Position numbers and translations under genes: made by a program
The notes under the pieces: generated by a model
The model's input: the letters and a program-made list of their open reading frames with translations, nothing else
What the model was told of the DNA's origin: nothing
The model's database searches: none
Shown here: positions 1-13,640 of the stretch, piece by piece
Layout: each line of letters starts with the position of its first letter
Numbering within the stretch: the stretch's first letter is position 1
Origin: Pseudisothecium myosuroides
Taxonomy: Eukaryota > Streptophyta > Bryopsida > Hypnales > Lembophyllaceae
Assembly: GCA_951799445.1 (NCBI GenBank)
Contig: OX637288.1
Coordinates: 3,164,501-3,228,500, forward strand
Direction of reading: 5' to 3'
Length of the DNA stretch: 64,000 nucleotides

Positions 1-444
1 GAAGTAAATCTACTAGAGCTAGAACTCAATGACTTCAAGTCGAGAGATTTCTTTGCCCCAGTAATTTTTGTGTTGAAGAGTTACTGGTTAACCAGCGTCT
101 CATGTGCTGTACTCGGTGCTCAGTGGCTCTAGAATGCGTTCGATTGTCGTGTTTAATCAAATGGCTTCTTTCAGAGCGCCACAATTGTGACGTTGAGGTG
201 CACAAAGCTCTTAGAATCGGCGTAGATCTGAGATTCCTCACGAGTTCCTGGAAAAGTGCTCAAACTATCCTTGAATTTATCGAGTACGACGACGTAACTG
301 GCCCTTGTTGTTTGAGTCTTGTAAATTCAGAAGCGGTAATGGTAACACAAGCGCGTGTGATGTTTGTTCAGTACGCAGGGACAGAAGAGCAGTTAAGAAT
401 TTGAGGCGCCGCGCATGCAGTGAGACCGAGAGAATCCAGACGCA
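1..444. other. Upstream region / 5' leader of the ABCG gene
   Basis: Non-coding sequence before the transporter start codon at 445. An open frame at 102-404 exists, but its translation resembles nothing known and its composition is not gene-like. No TATA box could be placed with confidence. Part of this stretch is probably 5' untranslated leader. Confidence 0.4.
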
Positions 445-3400
445 ATGGACAACAATGACCCGGAGAAGGATTTGAGGGACCCTGAGCGTGGCGGTGGGGA
501 GCCATGGAGCCTGACTCAGTCAGGAAGCTCGGGCCGGAGCTCCAGACGCCACTCGGCCCGCATGTCGCGCTCGGCGCGCGACCTCAGCATTGGTCCGTCG
601 CAGTCGTACGGCCTGTTCGGCACGGGAGCCAACCCCTTGGAGTCCACGGCGCAGGCTAACCACGATGACGACGAGACCGACCTCCGATGGGCGGCGCTGG
701 AGAAGCTGCCCACGTTCAAGCGCATCCGGACTTCCATGTTGCAGAAGGAATCCGGGAGTATGCGGGAGGTGGATGTGAAGCATCTCTCCATGGCGGATTT
801 TCATCATTTGTTGCAAACGCTGCACCGACCCGTGGATAATGAAGAAGAACATCTTATGGCGAAAGTGAGACAACGGCTGAATCGAGTGGGAGTGGAGCTT
901 CCGACTATTGAAGTGCGTTACGAGAAGTTGACCGTGAAGGCGAGTTGTTTTGTTGGGAATCGGGGCTTGCCGACGCTGTGGAATTCGTTTCTTAATATCT
1001 TGGACAGTTTTGCGAGTTTCGTGCACTTGTCGCCGACGAAGAAGCGGGTCCTCACCATTCTTGATAACGTGAACGGCGTCATCAAACCTGGAAGGTAATG
1101 GCCACCTTTGCAGTAGTCGCTGGGTTCAACCCTGAGTGCTCTCAATGTTATCAATTGGGGGATGAATTGCAGGAGCCAAACTGCTGTATACTTTGCAACC
1201 CCATTTTCTAGTTCGAGATAGAGGAGTCTTCGGCATTGAAACATGAATGTGAATCTTTAGTCACAAAGCTTGAAGATTGATTCTTGACATTGAAATCCTC
1301 GGAAGAGTCTCTGAATAATGCAAGTATGGCCAGCTCTCTTTTCTGAAACCCACGATTGAAGGTTCCGCGGCTCAGGTACGAGAGATTGAATCGTGTGCAG
1401 AATGACGTTGCTGCTTGGGCCTCCTGGGGCGGGGAAGACGACGCTGTTGCTCGCGTTGTCTTCGAAGCTGGACGCGAGCTTGAAGGTGAAAGGGAAAGTC
1501 ACGTTCAATGGGCACACTGCGGATGAATTCGTGGTGCCGAAGACAGCTGCGTATATTAGCCAGCACGACTTGCACGTCGGCGAATTGACAGTTCGGGAGA
1601 GTATGGAGTTCTCGTCTCAGGTGCAGGGCGTCGGGCCACAATACGGTAACCATGCTTTCCTCTCATCACTACTCTAGTATTGATATCTGTGCTCATGGTA
1701 AAAATTTTCATGCGAGAGTAAAGACTTGTAGCATTTTCAAATCAAGTAGTGTAAGTAACACAAAATTTCATTATAAGATTACTGTAGTGCAAATCCCATT
1801 ATGAATTTACATAAATACACTATATCAATCTTCTGTTGTCACTGGGTTTTTTTTAAAAGAAATCTTTGCAGATTTGCTTACTAAGTTCTATTGAATTCCC
1901 AAGTTGTTAACCATCAATGTGTCAAAAAGTGAATTCAGTTGTCAAAATTCATAGTCTGTATTAGCAAAGTACATTTTTGTGAAGCAGTACATCTATCATT
2001 GTGCATTATCCAACTTGTGCAATAATGAATACGAGGAACTAAGAGATTTGGAGCTAGCTGACTGAGGAATTACGTCAATGGTGTTGTTTCAATAAACCGG
2101 GGTCGCTTAAAGCAACGTTTCAATGCTAATGTTGCTTCCACAAGGCGTTTCCACGACTCCTTCGCGAACTGCGAGGTCGCGCCATGGCCATCGCCATTGT
2201 GTTGCTGACATTCCACCGTTGTCCATGGTCTAGAAATGCTCGAGGAAGTGTCGCGCCGCGAGAAAGAGAGCGGGATTCGCCCCGACCGCGACGTGGACAC
2301 GTACATGAAGGCGACGGCGGTGCCAGGATCCAAAGGCAGCCTCGCAGTGGAGTATATTTTGAAAACACTAGGACTCGACATCTGCGCCGACACCGTGGTC
2401 GGAGACGAGATGCGGCGAGGAATCTCTGGAGGTCAGAAGAAGCGTGTGACCACAGGGGAGATGCTCGTCGGCCCATTGAGAGCTCTCTTCATGGACGAGA
2501 TTTCCACGGGCTTAGACAGCTCAACGACGTTCAGCATTGTGAGAAGCTTACGCAGATTCACGCATGAGATGTCCGCTACCACCTTGATCTCGTTACTGCA
2601 ACCCGCGCCCGAGGTTTTCAATCTCTTCGATGATGTTCTCTTGCTCTCGGAAGGCCAGGTCAGTGACGTTGTTAGGATCTTTGGTAAAATTTCTCGGTTT
2701 TTGAATTATTTGGTAACAGAAGTACTGTTTGGGATGCATTTTCGGTTTATTCTGGCACTTTTTTGTAGCAATTCCGTGAGTTTTGGATAATTGCCTTCAA
2801 GAACTTTTTTTATGAACTTGATCTTTTGCTTTCTGTTCCACGCTTTCTTACTGTTTTTAATACATTCCTGGTTCATTCTGACATTTTTTTGGTAGCAATT
2901 CCGTGAGTTTGGGATAATTGACTGCAAGAGATTCTTTTCTGAAATTAGGATATTGTTTTCTGTTCCATTCATTTGGCTAAAATTCGTGCGAAAATTTCAG
3001 GTGGTGTACCACGGCCCCATCAAGCAAGTGGTGGAGTTTTTCGAGCACTGCGGATTCAAGTGTCCCGAACGCAAAGGCATCGCGGATTTTCTCCAAGAGG
3101 TGACATCGCGGAAAGATCAAGAGCAGTACTGGACGGATAAGCGCAAGCCCTACCGTTACGTCCCTGTGAAATTCTTCTCCGAGGAGTTTCAACACTTCCA
3201 CGTCGGGGCGCGCATCCACGACGAGCTCGCGGTTCCTTACCCGAAAGAGAGATGTCACCCCGCGGCGCTGGCGAAGGAGAAGTACTCGATCTCGAACTGG
3301 AAGCTTCTGCGGGCGACTTTCGATCGGGAGCTCACGCTCTTCAAGCGGAACAGCGTTGTGGCGATCATCAAAGCCATTCAGATCACGCTCGGCGCCTTCA

Positions 3401-6400
3401 TTTGTATGACGACGTTCTTCCGGACCCGTCTTCACAGGACGACCTCCGATGGGGGGTTGTACTTCAGTGCTCTGTTTTACGCTGTGGTTACCTTCATGTT
3501 CACTGGTTTTGGGGAGCTTGCGTCCACCATCGGACGTCTTCCCGTGCTGATTAAGCAACGTGACATGCTCTTCATTCCCGCGTGGGCGTACTCGGTGTCT
3601 GTCATGGTGCTCAGCATTCCCACTTCATTGTTGGAGGTGGGGATCTACACGTGCATGTCGTACTTTGTGACGGGATTCGCACCGACGGCTGGAGCGTTCT
3701 TCAAATTCTTCCTGATCCTGTTTTTGATTCAGCAGCAAGCCGGGGGGATGTTCAGATTGATTGGAGCTGTGTGCCGCACCATGACGCTGGGGTTCACGTT
3801 AGGGTGGATCATTTTGTTGCTTCTGTTCATGCTAGGAGGGTTCATTATCCCGCGGCCCGAAATCCCCGTGTGGTGGCGATGGGGGTACTGGGTTTCCAAC
3901 ATGAGCTACGCTGTGCTGGGGATTAGCGTTAACGAATTCACCGACTCTCGATGGGAAAAGGTACTCCTCCTTCGAACAATCCTCGTCATTGTAACTCGCC
4001 ATTCCTAGAAAGCTCCCATAGGACTCCCCTAGCACTAATTAGCAAACTGGAACTACCCTCTGAATTCTCGCTTTGTCTAAGTGGTCTCAGTTAACAAATT
4101 GCTGCTCACTTCTGCGAAGCAACTTGCAGTGAATTTACAGCACAATAGATTACAAGTTGACGAACCTCACCACCCTTGTGGACAAGCTTTAATCAAGATT
4201 CAAGCATTTAAGACACAAAATGGTCACCTCCTTGCGAAACGAAATGAACCTCAGGATTTCTCCAAACCTGCGAAGGTTTCTTCTAATGCTTGTGTCCCTT
4301 TTCTTGTTCTGATTACCTGGCCTTGATTGAATGTCTGTGCAGCCATACACCGGAGAAGGTGGTGTCAACACCGTGAGTGCGCAAATTCTCCAATCTCGCG
4401 GCCAATACACGGAATCCTACTGGTACTGGATCTCTATCGGCGCCCTCCTCGGTTTCTACATCATCTTCAACATCGGCTTCACTCTTGGTATTCAGTTCAT
4501 GCCTGCGGTGGGCAAGCCGCAAGCGATCATGTCTCAAGAAGAGCTCGACGAGAAGGAGGCGAATCGCACCGGTGCCGACCTCGTCATCTCCAAGTCCAAA
4601 TCCTCCCGTTCTCAGTCCCGATCCTTGGCAGCCATCATGTCGTCCCGAGGGGACGCTCCTCGCTTGAGTCGAAGCCACCGATCCTCTACCAGTCACCGCC
4701 CCTCCGACTCCGACGTCGAGGAGGCCGCCGTCGAAGTGAAGCGGGGCATGATCTTGCCGTTCGAGCCACTGTCGATCTCCTTCGATGACGTGAGTTACTT
4801 CGTGGACATGCCTGCGGAGATGAAATCGGCGGATGTGAAAGAGAGCAAGCTGCAGCTGCTGAATAAAATCACCGGGGCGTTTCGACCGGGGGTATTGACG
4901 GCGTTGGTGGGGGTAAGTGGAGCTGGGAAGTCTACGCTCATGGATGTGCTCTCGGGAAGAAAGACGGGGGGGTACATTGAAGGTGATATTCGGATCTCGG
5001 GGTTCCCGAAAGTTCAAAAGACATTTGCACGAATTTCAGGTTACTGCGAGCAAAACGACATACACTCGCCGCAAGTCACAGTTCGGGAGTCGCTCATTTA
5101 CTCCGCGTGGCTTCGTTTAGCGTCCGACATTGACGATGAACAGAAAATGGTTGGTTCTCAGTCACCAGTCTCTTCTTTTTCACAATGCAATCAGTTTCTA
5201 TGACTGTTTGGAATTGGGTGTCCGTTCAAGACTTGTGCTTCCAGACTGGAGTTCCGGGACTGAGAATCGCGTGGGCTTGGACTCCGGGACTGAAATTGCG
5301 AGCTTTGACAGTTCCTATTCTTAATTGACTTTAGGCATTGGTTTTGTAGCTTTGAGGCTGATGATGAGAGCAATGTCTGTGTGTTGGCAGGCTTTCGTGG
5401 AAGAAGTGTTGGACTTGGTGGAACTGAAGCCACTGGAGAATGCGTTGGTGGGTCTGCCAGGCATCACGGGGTTGTCAACCGAGCAAAGGAAACGGTTGAC
5501 GATTGCAGTGGAGCTGGTTGCCAACCCGTCCATCATTTTCATGGACGAGCCGACGAGTGGTCTGGATGCCCGAGCAGCTGCCATTGTGATGCGTTGTGTT
5601 CGCAACACGGTGGATACCGGGCGAACCGTCGTGTGCACCATTCATCAACCCAGCATTGACATCTTTGAGGCTTTTGATGAGGTAAGCTTCAATAACTCCT
5701 TCGTAAACCAGATTCCAAAGCGCCTCTTATCCTACAATCAATGAGCGCCCGGTGACTTGTCATTCAGTGCAACTAATTTGACTTTGATTTCCGCACAATT
5801 TTAACGTTGTCTGTTGTTGTGCAGCTCCTGTTGTTGAAACGAGGAGGACAGACGATCTACGCAGGTGAACTGGGTCACCAGTCAAAGCATCTGGTGGAGT
5901 ATTTCGAGTCAATTCCAGGCGTTCCCAAGATCCCTGAGGAATACAACCCAGCGACGTGGATGCTGGAAGTGACCAACCAAGACATGGAGCTCGAGTTGAA
6001 CATGGATTTCGGAGAACACTACGCGCGGTCGGATCTGTACAGGCGCAACAAGGAGCTCGTGAAGGAATTGAGTGTGCCCCCTCCCGGAGCGAAGGACGTG
6101 GCATTCCCTACAGACTATCCTCTCAACTTTCTGCAGCAGCTCAGGACCATTACGTGGAAGCAGAATCTGACGTTCTGGCGTAGCCCTGATTACAATCTCG
6201 TCCGCTACGCCTTCACTTTTGCCACTGGACTCATCTGTGGCAGTATCTTCTGGCAAGTCGGGACCAAAACGTAAGCCCAATCACTCATCTACTCACTCAT
6301 CTTCCTGATTCGAATGGCTCTTTACTGCTCAGTGTACATCTTTCGCAGGTAGTTTGTAATATTGTGGACCTGGAAGAGAAAACCCAGCATACTATAGGGG

Positions 6401-8110
6401 CTTGTCCTTCATACTCAATGCTTTCAAGCCTCCTGGCTATTGAACTCCCATAATTTCGGGGTTAGAGTGCTCTTCAAGACCCTCTTAAATCACAGCCCCT
6501 ATGGAGTGGAGCAAGTGAGGTGGATGATGAAGCTAATGGTTGCTAAGCTGTGCAAAGTGTCCCAGCAAAGTCTAAGCAAAAGATTACAAGAAGGGTCTAT
6601 TAAAGATTGATGTTATTGACCTTAGGTTTTATTATTATACTAATTAAAGTCTTCTACTCTTGAGATAGGATTTGTTGCCTTCCTTTTTGTTCAGATTCTC
6701 TATACTACTCCTTACATCAACTTCTTTACATTGGACACTATTTTAAATGAAACTTAAATCTATAGTAGTTTTAATTTTTAGTGCTTTTTGCAGTTGAGTG
6801 TCACAATTTAGGCACTCTGCCAATTTCACAAAATTGAAGTTTACTGTCCTTTTGAAGCCTAACCCTGAGTAAAATTCCATTGATTTTGCAGAGATAGGTC
6901 GACAGACTTGATAATCACACTGGGAGCCCTCTACGGTGCAACACTCTTTATCTGTTTTAACAATGCGAGCACGGTACAGAATATGGTGAGCGTTGAGCGA
7001 TCGGTGTACTACCGAGAGAAGGCGGCGGGCTTGTACTCGCCCATCCCCTACGCGCTCTCGCAAGTGTTGATTGAAGTGCCCTATGTCTTTGTGCAAGCGA
7101 CCTTGTATTGCCTCATCACGTACTCCATGTTGGGGTTTGAATGGACGGCTGCGAAGTTCTTCTGGTACTACTACATCACCTTCATCAGCTTGCTGCAGTT
7201 CACGTACTACGGCATGATGATGGTGGCCATCACGCCCAATGTCATCTTGGCCTCGATTGTCAGTGCCTTCTTCTCCACGCTCTTCAACCTCTACGCTGGA
7301 TTTCTGATTCCTCGACCCGTAAGCTCTCGGAACCTTGTCTACTACGCTTTGCCCTTCGTGTCTCTCATGGCTCTGTTAGTCTATTTCACTATCGTAGGAG
7401 TTCAATGGAGTTTTTTGAACTGTAGAGTTTTTAGTTCATTGAAAATTAACAAGTTTGAAACCTATTAAACTTGTAGAATAAATTGGAGATTTGGTCCTTG
7501 AGTTCCATTCATTTGCCAAGTCGTTGACCATTCGTTTTCCAAAATCTTTCTTCGAGATTTAAAATTTGTTTTAGCATTTATTCTTTGTCACGTAGTAGAG
7601 TTATCATTTAAGTTCAAAGAGGGGGGTGTTGACTTTGCATTAGTAAACAGGTACGAGCAAGTTTAAGTGAAGAAACTTTTTGAATTAAAGAAGAATTCTT
7701 ACACCTCAATCATCACCGTAGAACCAAAAGTTCTCTCAGGGTTGTACCATTTTGAATAGAAGGACGAGTCTCAAAATGACTGCAGAATTTCTTTTGTAAT
7801 GGACACATGTCTGATGCCTTGTTGCTACTTGCAGGCGATTCCGGGGTGGTGGATATGGTACTACTGGGCCTGCCCATTAGCATGGACGGTGTATGGACTC
7901 ATCGCCTCGCAATTCGGCGACATCACAAGTAGAGTAACCGTCGTCGGCGACGAGTTGAAGATAATCAACGTGCGGGACTATCTCAAGGAGTCTTTTGGAT
8001 TTGAGCACAGCTTCCTGCCTGTGGTCGGTCCCATGATCTTCTTTTGGACGGTGCTCTTCGCTGCCATTTTCATTTACTCCATCAAGTTCCTCAACTTTCA
8101 ACGGCGGTAA
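445..8110 (+). CDS. PDR-type ABCG transporter (full-size, nine exons)
   Basis: A full-size pleiotropic drug resistance transporter of the plant plasma membrane, an ATP-driven exporter; the substrate cannot be told from sequence. Exons by eye: 445-1094, 1401-1645, 2234-2658, 3001-3960, 4343-5149, 5391-5681, 5825-6270, 6892-7318, 7835-8110. All introns are GT-AG and the frame is kept throughout, giving 1508 aa, normal for the family. Order is NBD1-TMD1-NBD2-TMD2, the reverse orientation typical of ABCG. NBD1 has Walker [10 protein letters not shown] (about residue 223), signature ISGGQKKR (362) and Walker B LFMDE. NBD2 has Walker [10 protein letters not shown] (950), signature LSTEQRKR and Walker [13 protein letters not shown]. 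The N-terminus and the linker before NBD2 are rich in Ser/Arg, as in PEN3-like members where these parts are phosphorylated. The ATG at 445 gives the expected N-terminal length. No break is seen. Subfamily member is not assigned. Confidence 0.96.
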
Positions 8111-11100
8111 ACGTTGATCGAAACAGTCGATGTCCATTTTTTCCGGGAGTCGTAGTCGGTCCCTCGTTCGAAGGCAACCTGAGTTGTTGCTTCGACAGCA
8201 TCGGATGGTTTCCATTGAAACTGAGTACATGATGATGCTCGTAGCGTTTATCATACTATTTGCTTTTGTTAGGACAAAGTCTCCTCTTGATTAGACTTAC
8301 AAGCTTCAGAGTGTATGTTTAGATAACGCGACAGAAGTGTTGGAATGATAGAGGATTCTGCTTGTAACAAATTTGTTGGAGTTGGTGAAGATTTTGGGCC
8401 TGAATTTGTGCTTCCCTTGTCATTTTTTTCATTTGTGAGTGTCATTTTCTCCAAGTCTGTGACATCAAGTTGTCACCTATTTTTTCTTTGGGTATTTTAG
8501 TTCATACGATGACAAAGTCAAAAATGTAATTTTTTCTCCAATTGACAAAATGATTGAATATTCGTATTGATACTAAGTAGAATTTCCAAAAAATGGTGCT
8601 GTTGTACTGTACATTCTTATTTTCTCTGCAGTTTGATTGCTCATTTTTAGTTTTTTTTGTGTCTGATTGTTCATTTTTGGATTTTCTGGAACATGTCCTG
8701 TGATTGATCAAGATGCTGCACCTATGCACATTGTTGTCTCTGTGGTCATTAGATTTTCAAGATCGCTATGAGAACTTTGTGAACGTAGATCTGTTCAATG
8801 CAGAATTGGTGGAATACCGGTCTTTATTGCCACATCCACTTGTGCAAGAAAACTTCATCAACACTTATAATTTTGGTTTTGGAAATGGAGGTGCCCACTT
8901 GTTTACCCCACCCATGCAACTCACTGCACTGATTTTCCGCTACACTGAATTTCAACTAATTGCAAGTCTCCCGATGTGCTAATTTAAGCAAAAAGTAAAG
9001 TTGTTACGTAGTACTCCGTATTTATTATGACAAACTTGCCAAATTTAAAAGAAAAATAATATACAGTGGAATTGTCAATTCCAATGAAAAATATTGTGGC
9101 ACAAAGTATTTCAAAGTAGGTTTAAGTATTAGAGTCAATTGTAAAGTGTATGCAATGCGGGACAAGAAGCTAGAGTTTGAGAAAAAGACATGACGAATTC
9201 CTTGGAGTACCAAAATTGCGGTCTAATGGAGTTTGGTGTTGTGTTTCTTTTATATTATTCTTAGATAAACCTTCCTCTCACAGTATTGTTACAACTGGGG
9301 ACAACCTTTACGATCAACTTTAACCCTGTAATGACGGACTGGTAACCGTGGAGAAGAAATGCAGAATTGGCCCAAAGTCGTGGAGTACGAGATAATGGAA
9401 TCCTTGGATCGCTCAATGCCAGAATAAGCCAAATTGAGTGAGTTGTTAGGAAATCACACCTCTTGAAGTACCGGAAAGCATGAGAAGTGATGAAAAGCAC
9501 AGAATCCCATGAAATGGTGGCAGATTTGAAGAGAAGGCTCCATATTTTCGAAGCAGGGTAGGCGCAGAAGAATCTTAAAAAAAAAATTTCAATCATTGGC
9601 ACGGGATCTAACAACAAACAATTTCAAAAGATCAAAAGCAAAGCAGTAGGTACATGCAAGAAGATGAATCTATTGCACAAGAATTTAGCCAGCATCCACC
9701 TTGCATTTCATTGACGTAGGTAGAAAACAAAAAAACAAACAATAGCTAACACATGAGATTCCGCCTTTCTTCCCTTGAATCACGACAACTTCTTGGAGAA
9801 ACAAAGCAATGTTGATACAATGCAAAGGAAGAAGACAAGAATTTGAGAGAAAAGAAGACATTTGCCAAGGCAGAGGTCGGAATGACCAAGAATCGCTGCA
9901 GCTTGAGTCGGGCACTTTGATGGCGCTGCGGCCTTCTTGAATGCACTGTTCGGGCTGCAGACAAAGGCGGACCAGCCCTGAAATTTGCAACAGCCCCCAA
10001 GTCTGGTACTTGATTCTAGCATATTTGTCAAAGTTTCCTCGCTCGGGCTACTTCTCCTCTTCTGGAGAAATTGTTCAACTTCGTGACCGCTGTGTATTCA
10101 GTCAAAGACCCTAACCGCTACTTTGCGGGATTCCATACCGTTTTTATTACTATCATTGGTTTTGCTTTGTCACAAGTGGCTGCATGACGTCCCTCCCAAG
10201 TCCCAAAGAATTAGAACCCAGCCAACCACGCTGAGAAAAAGAAAGGTTGACAAAATCACTAATTCTTTCGCCTACGTCACAGAGTTCTCATCCAAAAGCC
10301 ACAAAATGGTGTTGGCGGCATTACAGGGTTAAGATAGAAGCACCAACTGTCAACCACACCCAGTACTCAACCTACAAGGGTGCAATATTTCCGACCCAAG
10401 GTTGGAACAAATTTAAAGGGAAGCTGAGAATGTGTTTTTTTGGTCCTTTTCAAGATTGGGACTAATACATCTATGACACATGTCTCGAAGTAGTGAGCAA
10501 GAAAGTAAGAAGTAATGAGCGAATAAGTAGTTCTTGAATGATCATAATTGAAAGACTCTAGCGAGTGACTACTAGTGAAATGCACTTTTTGGTTCCCAAA
10601 ATTCACTGTAAATTCAATTTTGGAACAAAATCTTGAAAATTTTGTAATTCCCATATTTTCTATCTTCCTACATCGGAAAAATTTCCACCACGCACAATCT
10701 GCTCCAAAATTGCTTAAAAGATCGACTATTGGTGCTTTTATCTTATTAATTGTGCATTTTTTCACCCCAAAGTTGAAAATGCCATGATTTTTCTTGCACT
10801 ATTGCAAATGCTCTAATTGCATATTACAACACAACATATGGAAAATATCAATACAGCTACCATACACGTAGCCTAACTGCAAGCATTACAAAAAATTTGA
10901 GGCCTTCAAAAGGCTATTTAAGGGAGGTTCCCCTAGTTGTGAATCAATGTTGTACTGGCTAGATGATTTAATATATTAAAAATATAATAACAATATAAAA
11001 TAATATAGAATAATTAAATAATCAAAATTTGATGTGGTAGTAGTAGTTGCCACAAGCCCACAATAAATTTTGGAATTTTAGAATTTTGGATTTATTTTAA

Positions 11101-11821
11101 AAATTAAAAAAATTTCCATTAAATTTAAAAAAAATATTTATTAAAAGTACCCCAAACAAATCAGGTCTTCGGAATTTGCTAATTTTTTTAAAAAATTAAA
11201 TGTTTTTTTTTTCGTTTTTTTGGCTAGTGTTCCCTGCTGTCAGGAATTGACAACCTTCTTTAGGCTTCAAACTTCTTGTAATGGATACATGTAAAGAAAG
11301 TTACTTGACTTGAAATTTACAATGAAATTATTTTTTCAAATCTAGTTTTGCATATAAAATAGGGAGCAATGTTGACAAGGTAGTCCAAATTTCCAAAATT
11401 ATAAAAATGTATTCTAAAACTGAATATTGAATAATAATTTAACAATAACTTTCAAACATAAGTTGGAAATTATGATGAATAGATCATATTCATATAGTTA
11501 GATCTACTACTAGACTAACTAATACAAAGTTGTTTTCAATAAAATTTGAAACAAGAAAAATTAAATTGTTTTTAAAATTTATTGTAGATTGAATATTTCC
11601 AATTATTACAAGATTAGTTTCTTTTTAAATTCAAAATGTTAAGTTTTAATTATGGTGATGTTTTAAGATTTTTATTTTACCTATTTGTTTAAGTTGTTTT
11701 TGAAAGGGCATATTATAACTGAAAAGATATTTTTTGAGGTCAAACATACCTATGCCTTATGACCTATAGAATATCTATTAGGAAATGTTTCAAAGATTTG
11801 TATTGTATAAATGTGAGAGAA
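8111..11821. other. AT-rich intergenic region
   Basis: No gene is recognised. It begins with the transporter's 3' flank and becomes strongly AT-rich after about 10.9 kb. A GC-richer patch at 9690-10030 contains an unrecognised reverse-strand open frame (about 80 codons from the ATG ending at 10022), not annotated as a gene. No repeat with clear ends was found here. Confidence 0.5.
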
Positions 11822-12752
11822 TTAATCCCTGAAGGATTCGGGCCTTTTTTCTGCCAGAAAACACTGAAATCTGCCATTTCTATAGCAAAGAGTAAAAAAA
11901 AAATTAATTGTTTTTTTTTCACATCTAACCTTAGGATCTTACACCTAACTAGTATGAAAATGTGTGAAAGAAATTTCAGAATTTTTGACTGCACTGATTG
12001 CAAGATAGTTGCATTTAAAGTGGAAAAAACAAGTTTTTCATCACATTGTGCGACTAGATTTTTTGACTTTGAACATTTTTGACTTAAAATCTTTGCACTA
12101 TAAAGTTTTCATCTTTAAATCTTTATAGTGGAGAATTGATTTGAGAGTCTAGGAAAAAAAAAATTCAACAAAACCTAATTTTCATTCTTAAAAATATTGT
12201 TAAGTAGAAGTAGGTACGAGATAGAAGGAAAATCTAAAATATTAATATCTCTTAGATGGAATTGAAATGCACTAATCCCAATGGTGAGATTGTTCTAACA
12301 AGTAAACTAAACCCTACCAAAATAAAATAAATTGAAAAAATTGCATTTAGAAATGCATCCTATATGTTATTTTTTTCAAGAAGATGCTTCAATTGCCCGA
12401 AAAACAAGAATGTCCATAACTTTCTCATAACAAATCCAAATGAAATGAATCAAAGCTTTCCAGATAGAAAAAAGTATAATCTACAAGAAAAAAAAATTTT
12501 AAAAAAAATTTTTAAAAAAAATTCAAATTTTTGCAAATTTGTTTTTATTGCCCCCCATCCCCCATTTTGAGCTTATTTGGTCATAACTTTTGTTCTTGGG
12601 CATCGATTGTGAAAAATATTATATTCCCACAAATCTTAATAGTTTTTCTATCTTCAAAAAAATTAAGAAAATCACGACAAAAATTCAACCCGTAGGGACC
12701 TATCCAAAATTCCATTTGTCCCTCGAAGTGACAATGTTCCTTTGGGGGTTAA
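11822..12752 (-). mobile_element. TTAA-flanked non-autonomous element, about 930 bp (copy 1)
   Basis: The element starts at TTAA (11822-11825) followed by TCCCTGAAGGATTCGGGCC and ends with TTTGGGGG then TTAA (12749-12752). It aligns, in reverse complement, along its length with 52820-53754, which is almost the same size (935 bp). Shared stretches include the motif for 'caatctcaccattgggatta', the poly-T/poly-A tracts and the two ends. A TTAA target with CCC-beginning termini is the known hallmark of piggyBac elements; assigning it there is inference, because no transposase is encoded. It lacks any long reading frame. Confidence 0.7.
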
Positions 12753-13129
12753 TACAAGAGTGTGCAAACATTTAGATGGATGAAAAACAACTAATTTGTG
12801 TGCTTGGTATTTTTTTGCATTCATTTGTTGTTCAAAATTTGAATATTTGGTTCTTTAGGGTCTAAAAAGCAATAGTCCTTGCACAGGATAAATAAAAGTT
12901 TAGGAAGGTAACTACAAATCCAATTCTGACATTATTTTTTGAGACTTTATTTAAAAAATAGGAAAAAAAATTGTCTTAATGATTATATAATTTTCATTTC
13001 AATTGATTCCCAATAGCAAAAATTATGCTTCCAAAAGTTAAAACAGCCAAGCCTCGACAACAAGAAATTCACAAAAAATAAAAATAAATTTAAAAAAAAT
13101 TATCTTAGTGTAGAAACTATTTTTCTAAT

Positions 13130-13306
13130 CTATTTTTTAAACCTATTAGCTAGAATAATCTCACCATTAGGATTAACATGTCATAATATCAAGTTAAAGT
13201 TCGGTGTTTTTTTTTTCTATCTTGTACTTACATCTTCTTCACAATTTTTCAAAGAATGAAATCAAGTAGTTTTTAAAAAAAAATCCCCTTGATTTTTAAT
13301 TCAAAA

Positions 13307-13348
<42 letters not shown>

Positions 13349-13640
13349 CAAAATTTTAAGTTTAGAGCATTTAAAGTCTTATAATCTAGTGTTGAAAGGA
13401 AAAAAACAAATGTGTTGTTTCCACTTTAAATGCTAACATCTTGCAATCTACATGGCCAAAGTTTTAAAAAAAAAATTTCAACACACTCTCATACTAGTCT
13501 AGTATAAGATCCTATGTTTGGATGTGCAAAAAAACGAGTTTTTCACATTTAGCTCTTTGCAATAGAAATGGCAATTTAGGAGTATTCTTTGGTAGAACAT
13601 AGTCATGGAACTTTAGAGGTTTAACCTCATCCTTTGTGAA
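13130..13640 (+). mobile_element. Diverged partial copy of the 930-bp TTAA element
   Basis: This stretch resembles the right half of the 52820-53754 element in the same orientation. Matching landmarks are 'aatctcaccattaggatta', 'ttccactttaaatgc', 'cacactctcatactagt' and 'aatagaaatggca'. The end at about 13635 reads 'ctttagaggtttaacc', a decayed version of the terminus. The left half is not recognisable, so the copy is truncated or more strongly diverged. It is split by a TA microsatellite. Confidence 0.5.
13308..13346. repeat. (TA)n microsatellite, about 19 units
   Basis: A pure run of alternating T and A of about 39 bp sits inside the diverged TTAA element copy. Confidence 0.97.

Noticed and set aside
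102..404. 100-codon open frame before the ABCG start
   Set aside because: Translation resembles nothing known and there is no sign of selection; more likely leader or promoter sequence.
520..1026. Long reverse-strand frames opposite the ABCG first exon
   Set aside because: They mirror a GC-rich real exon and show no family resemblance; shadows of the coding strand.
9780..10022. Reverse-strand open frame of about 80 codons with hydrophobic end
   Set aside because: No family resemblance, no supporting splice sites or neighbours; could be a gene fragment but cannot be supported.
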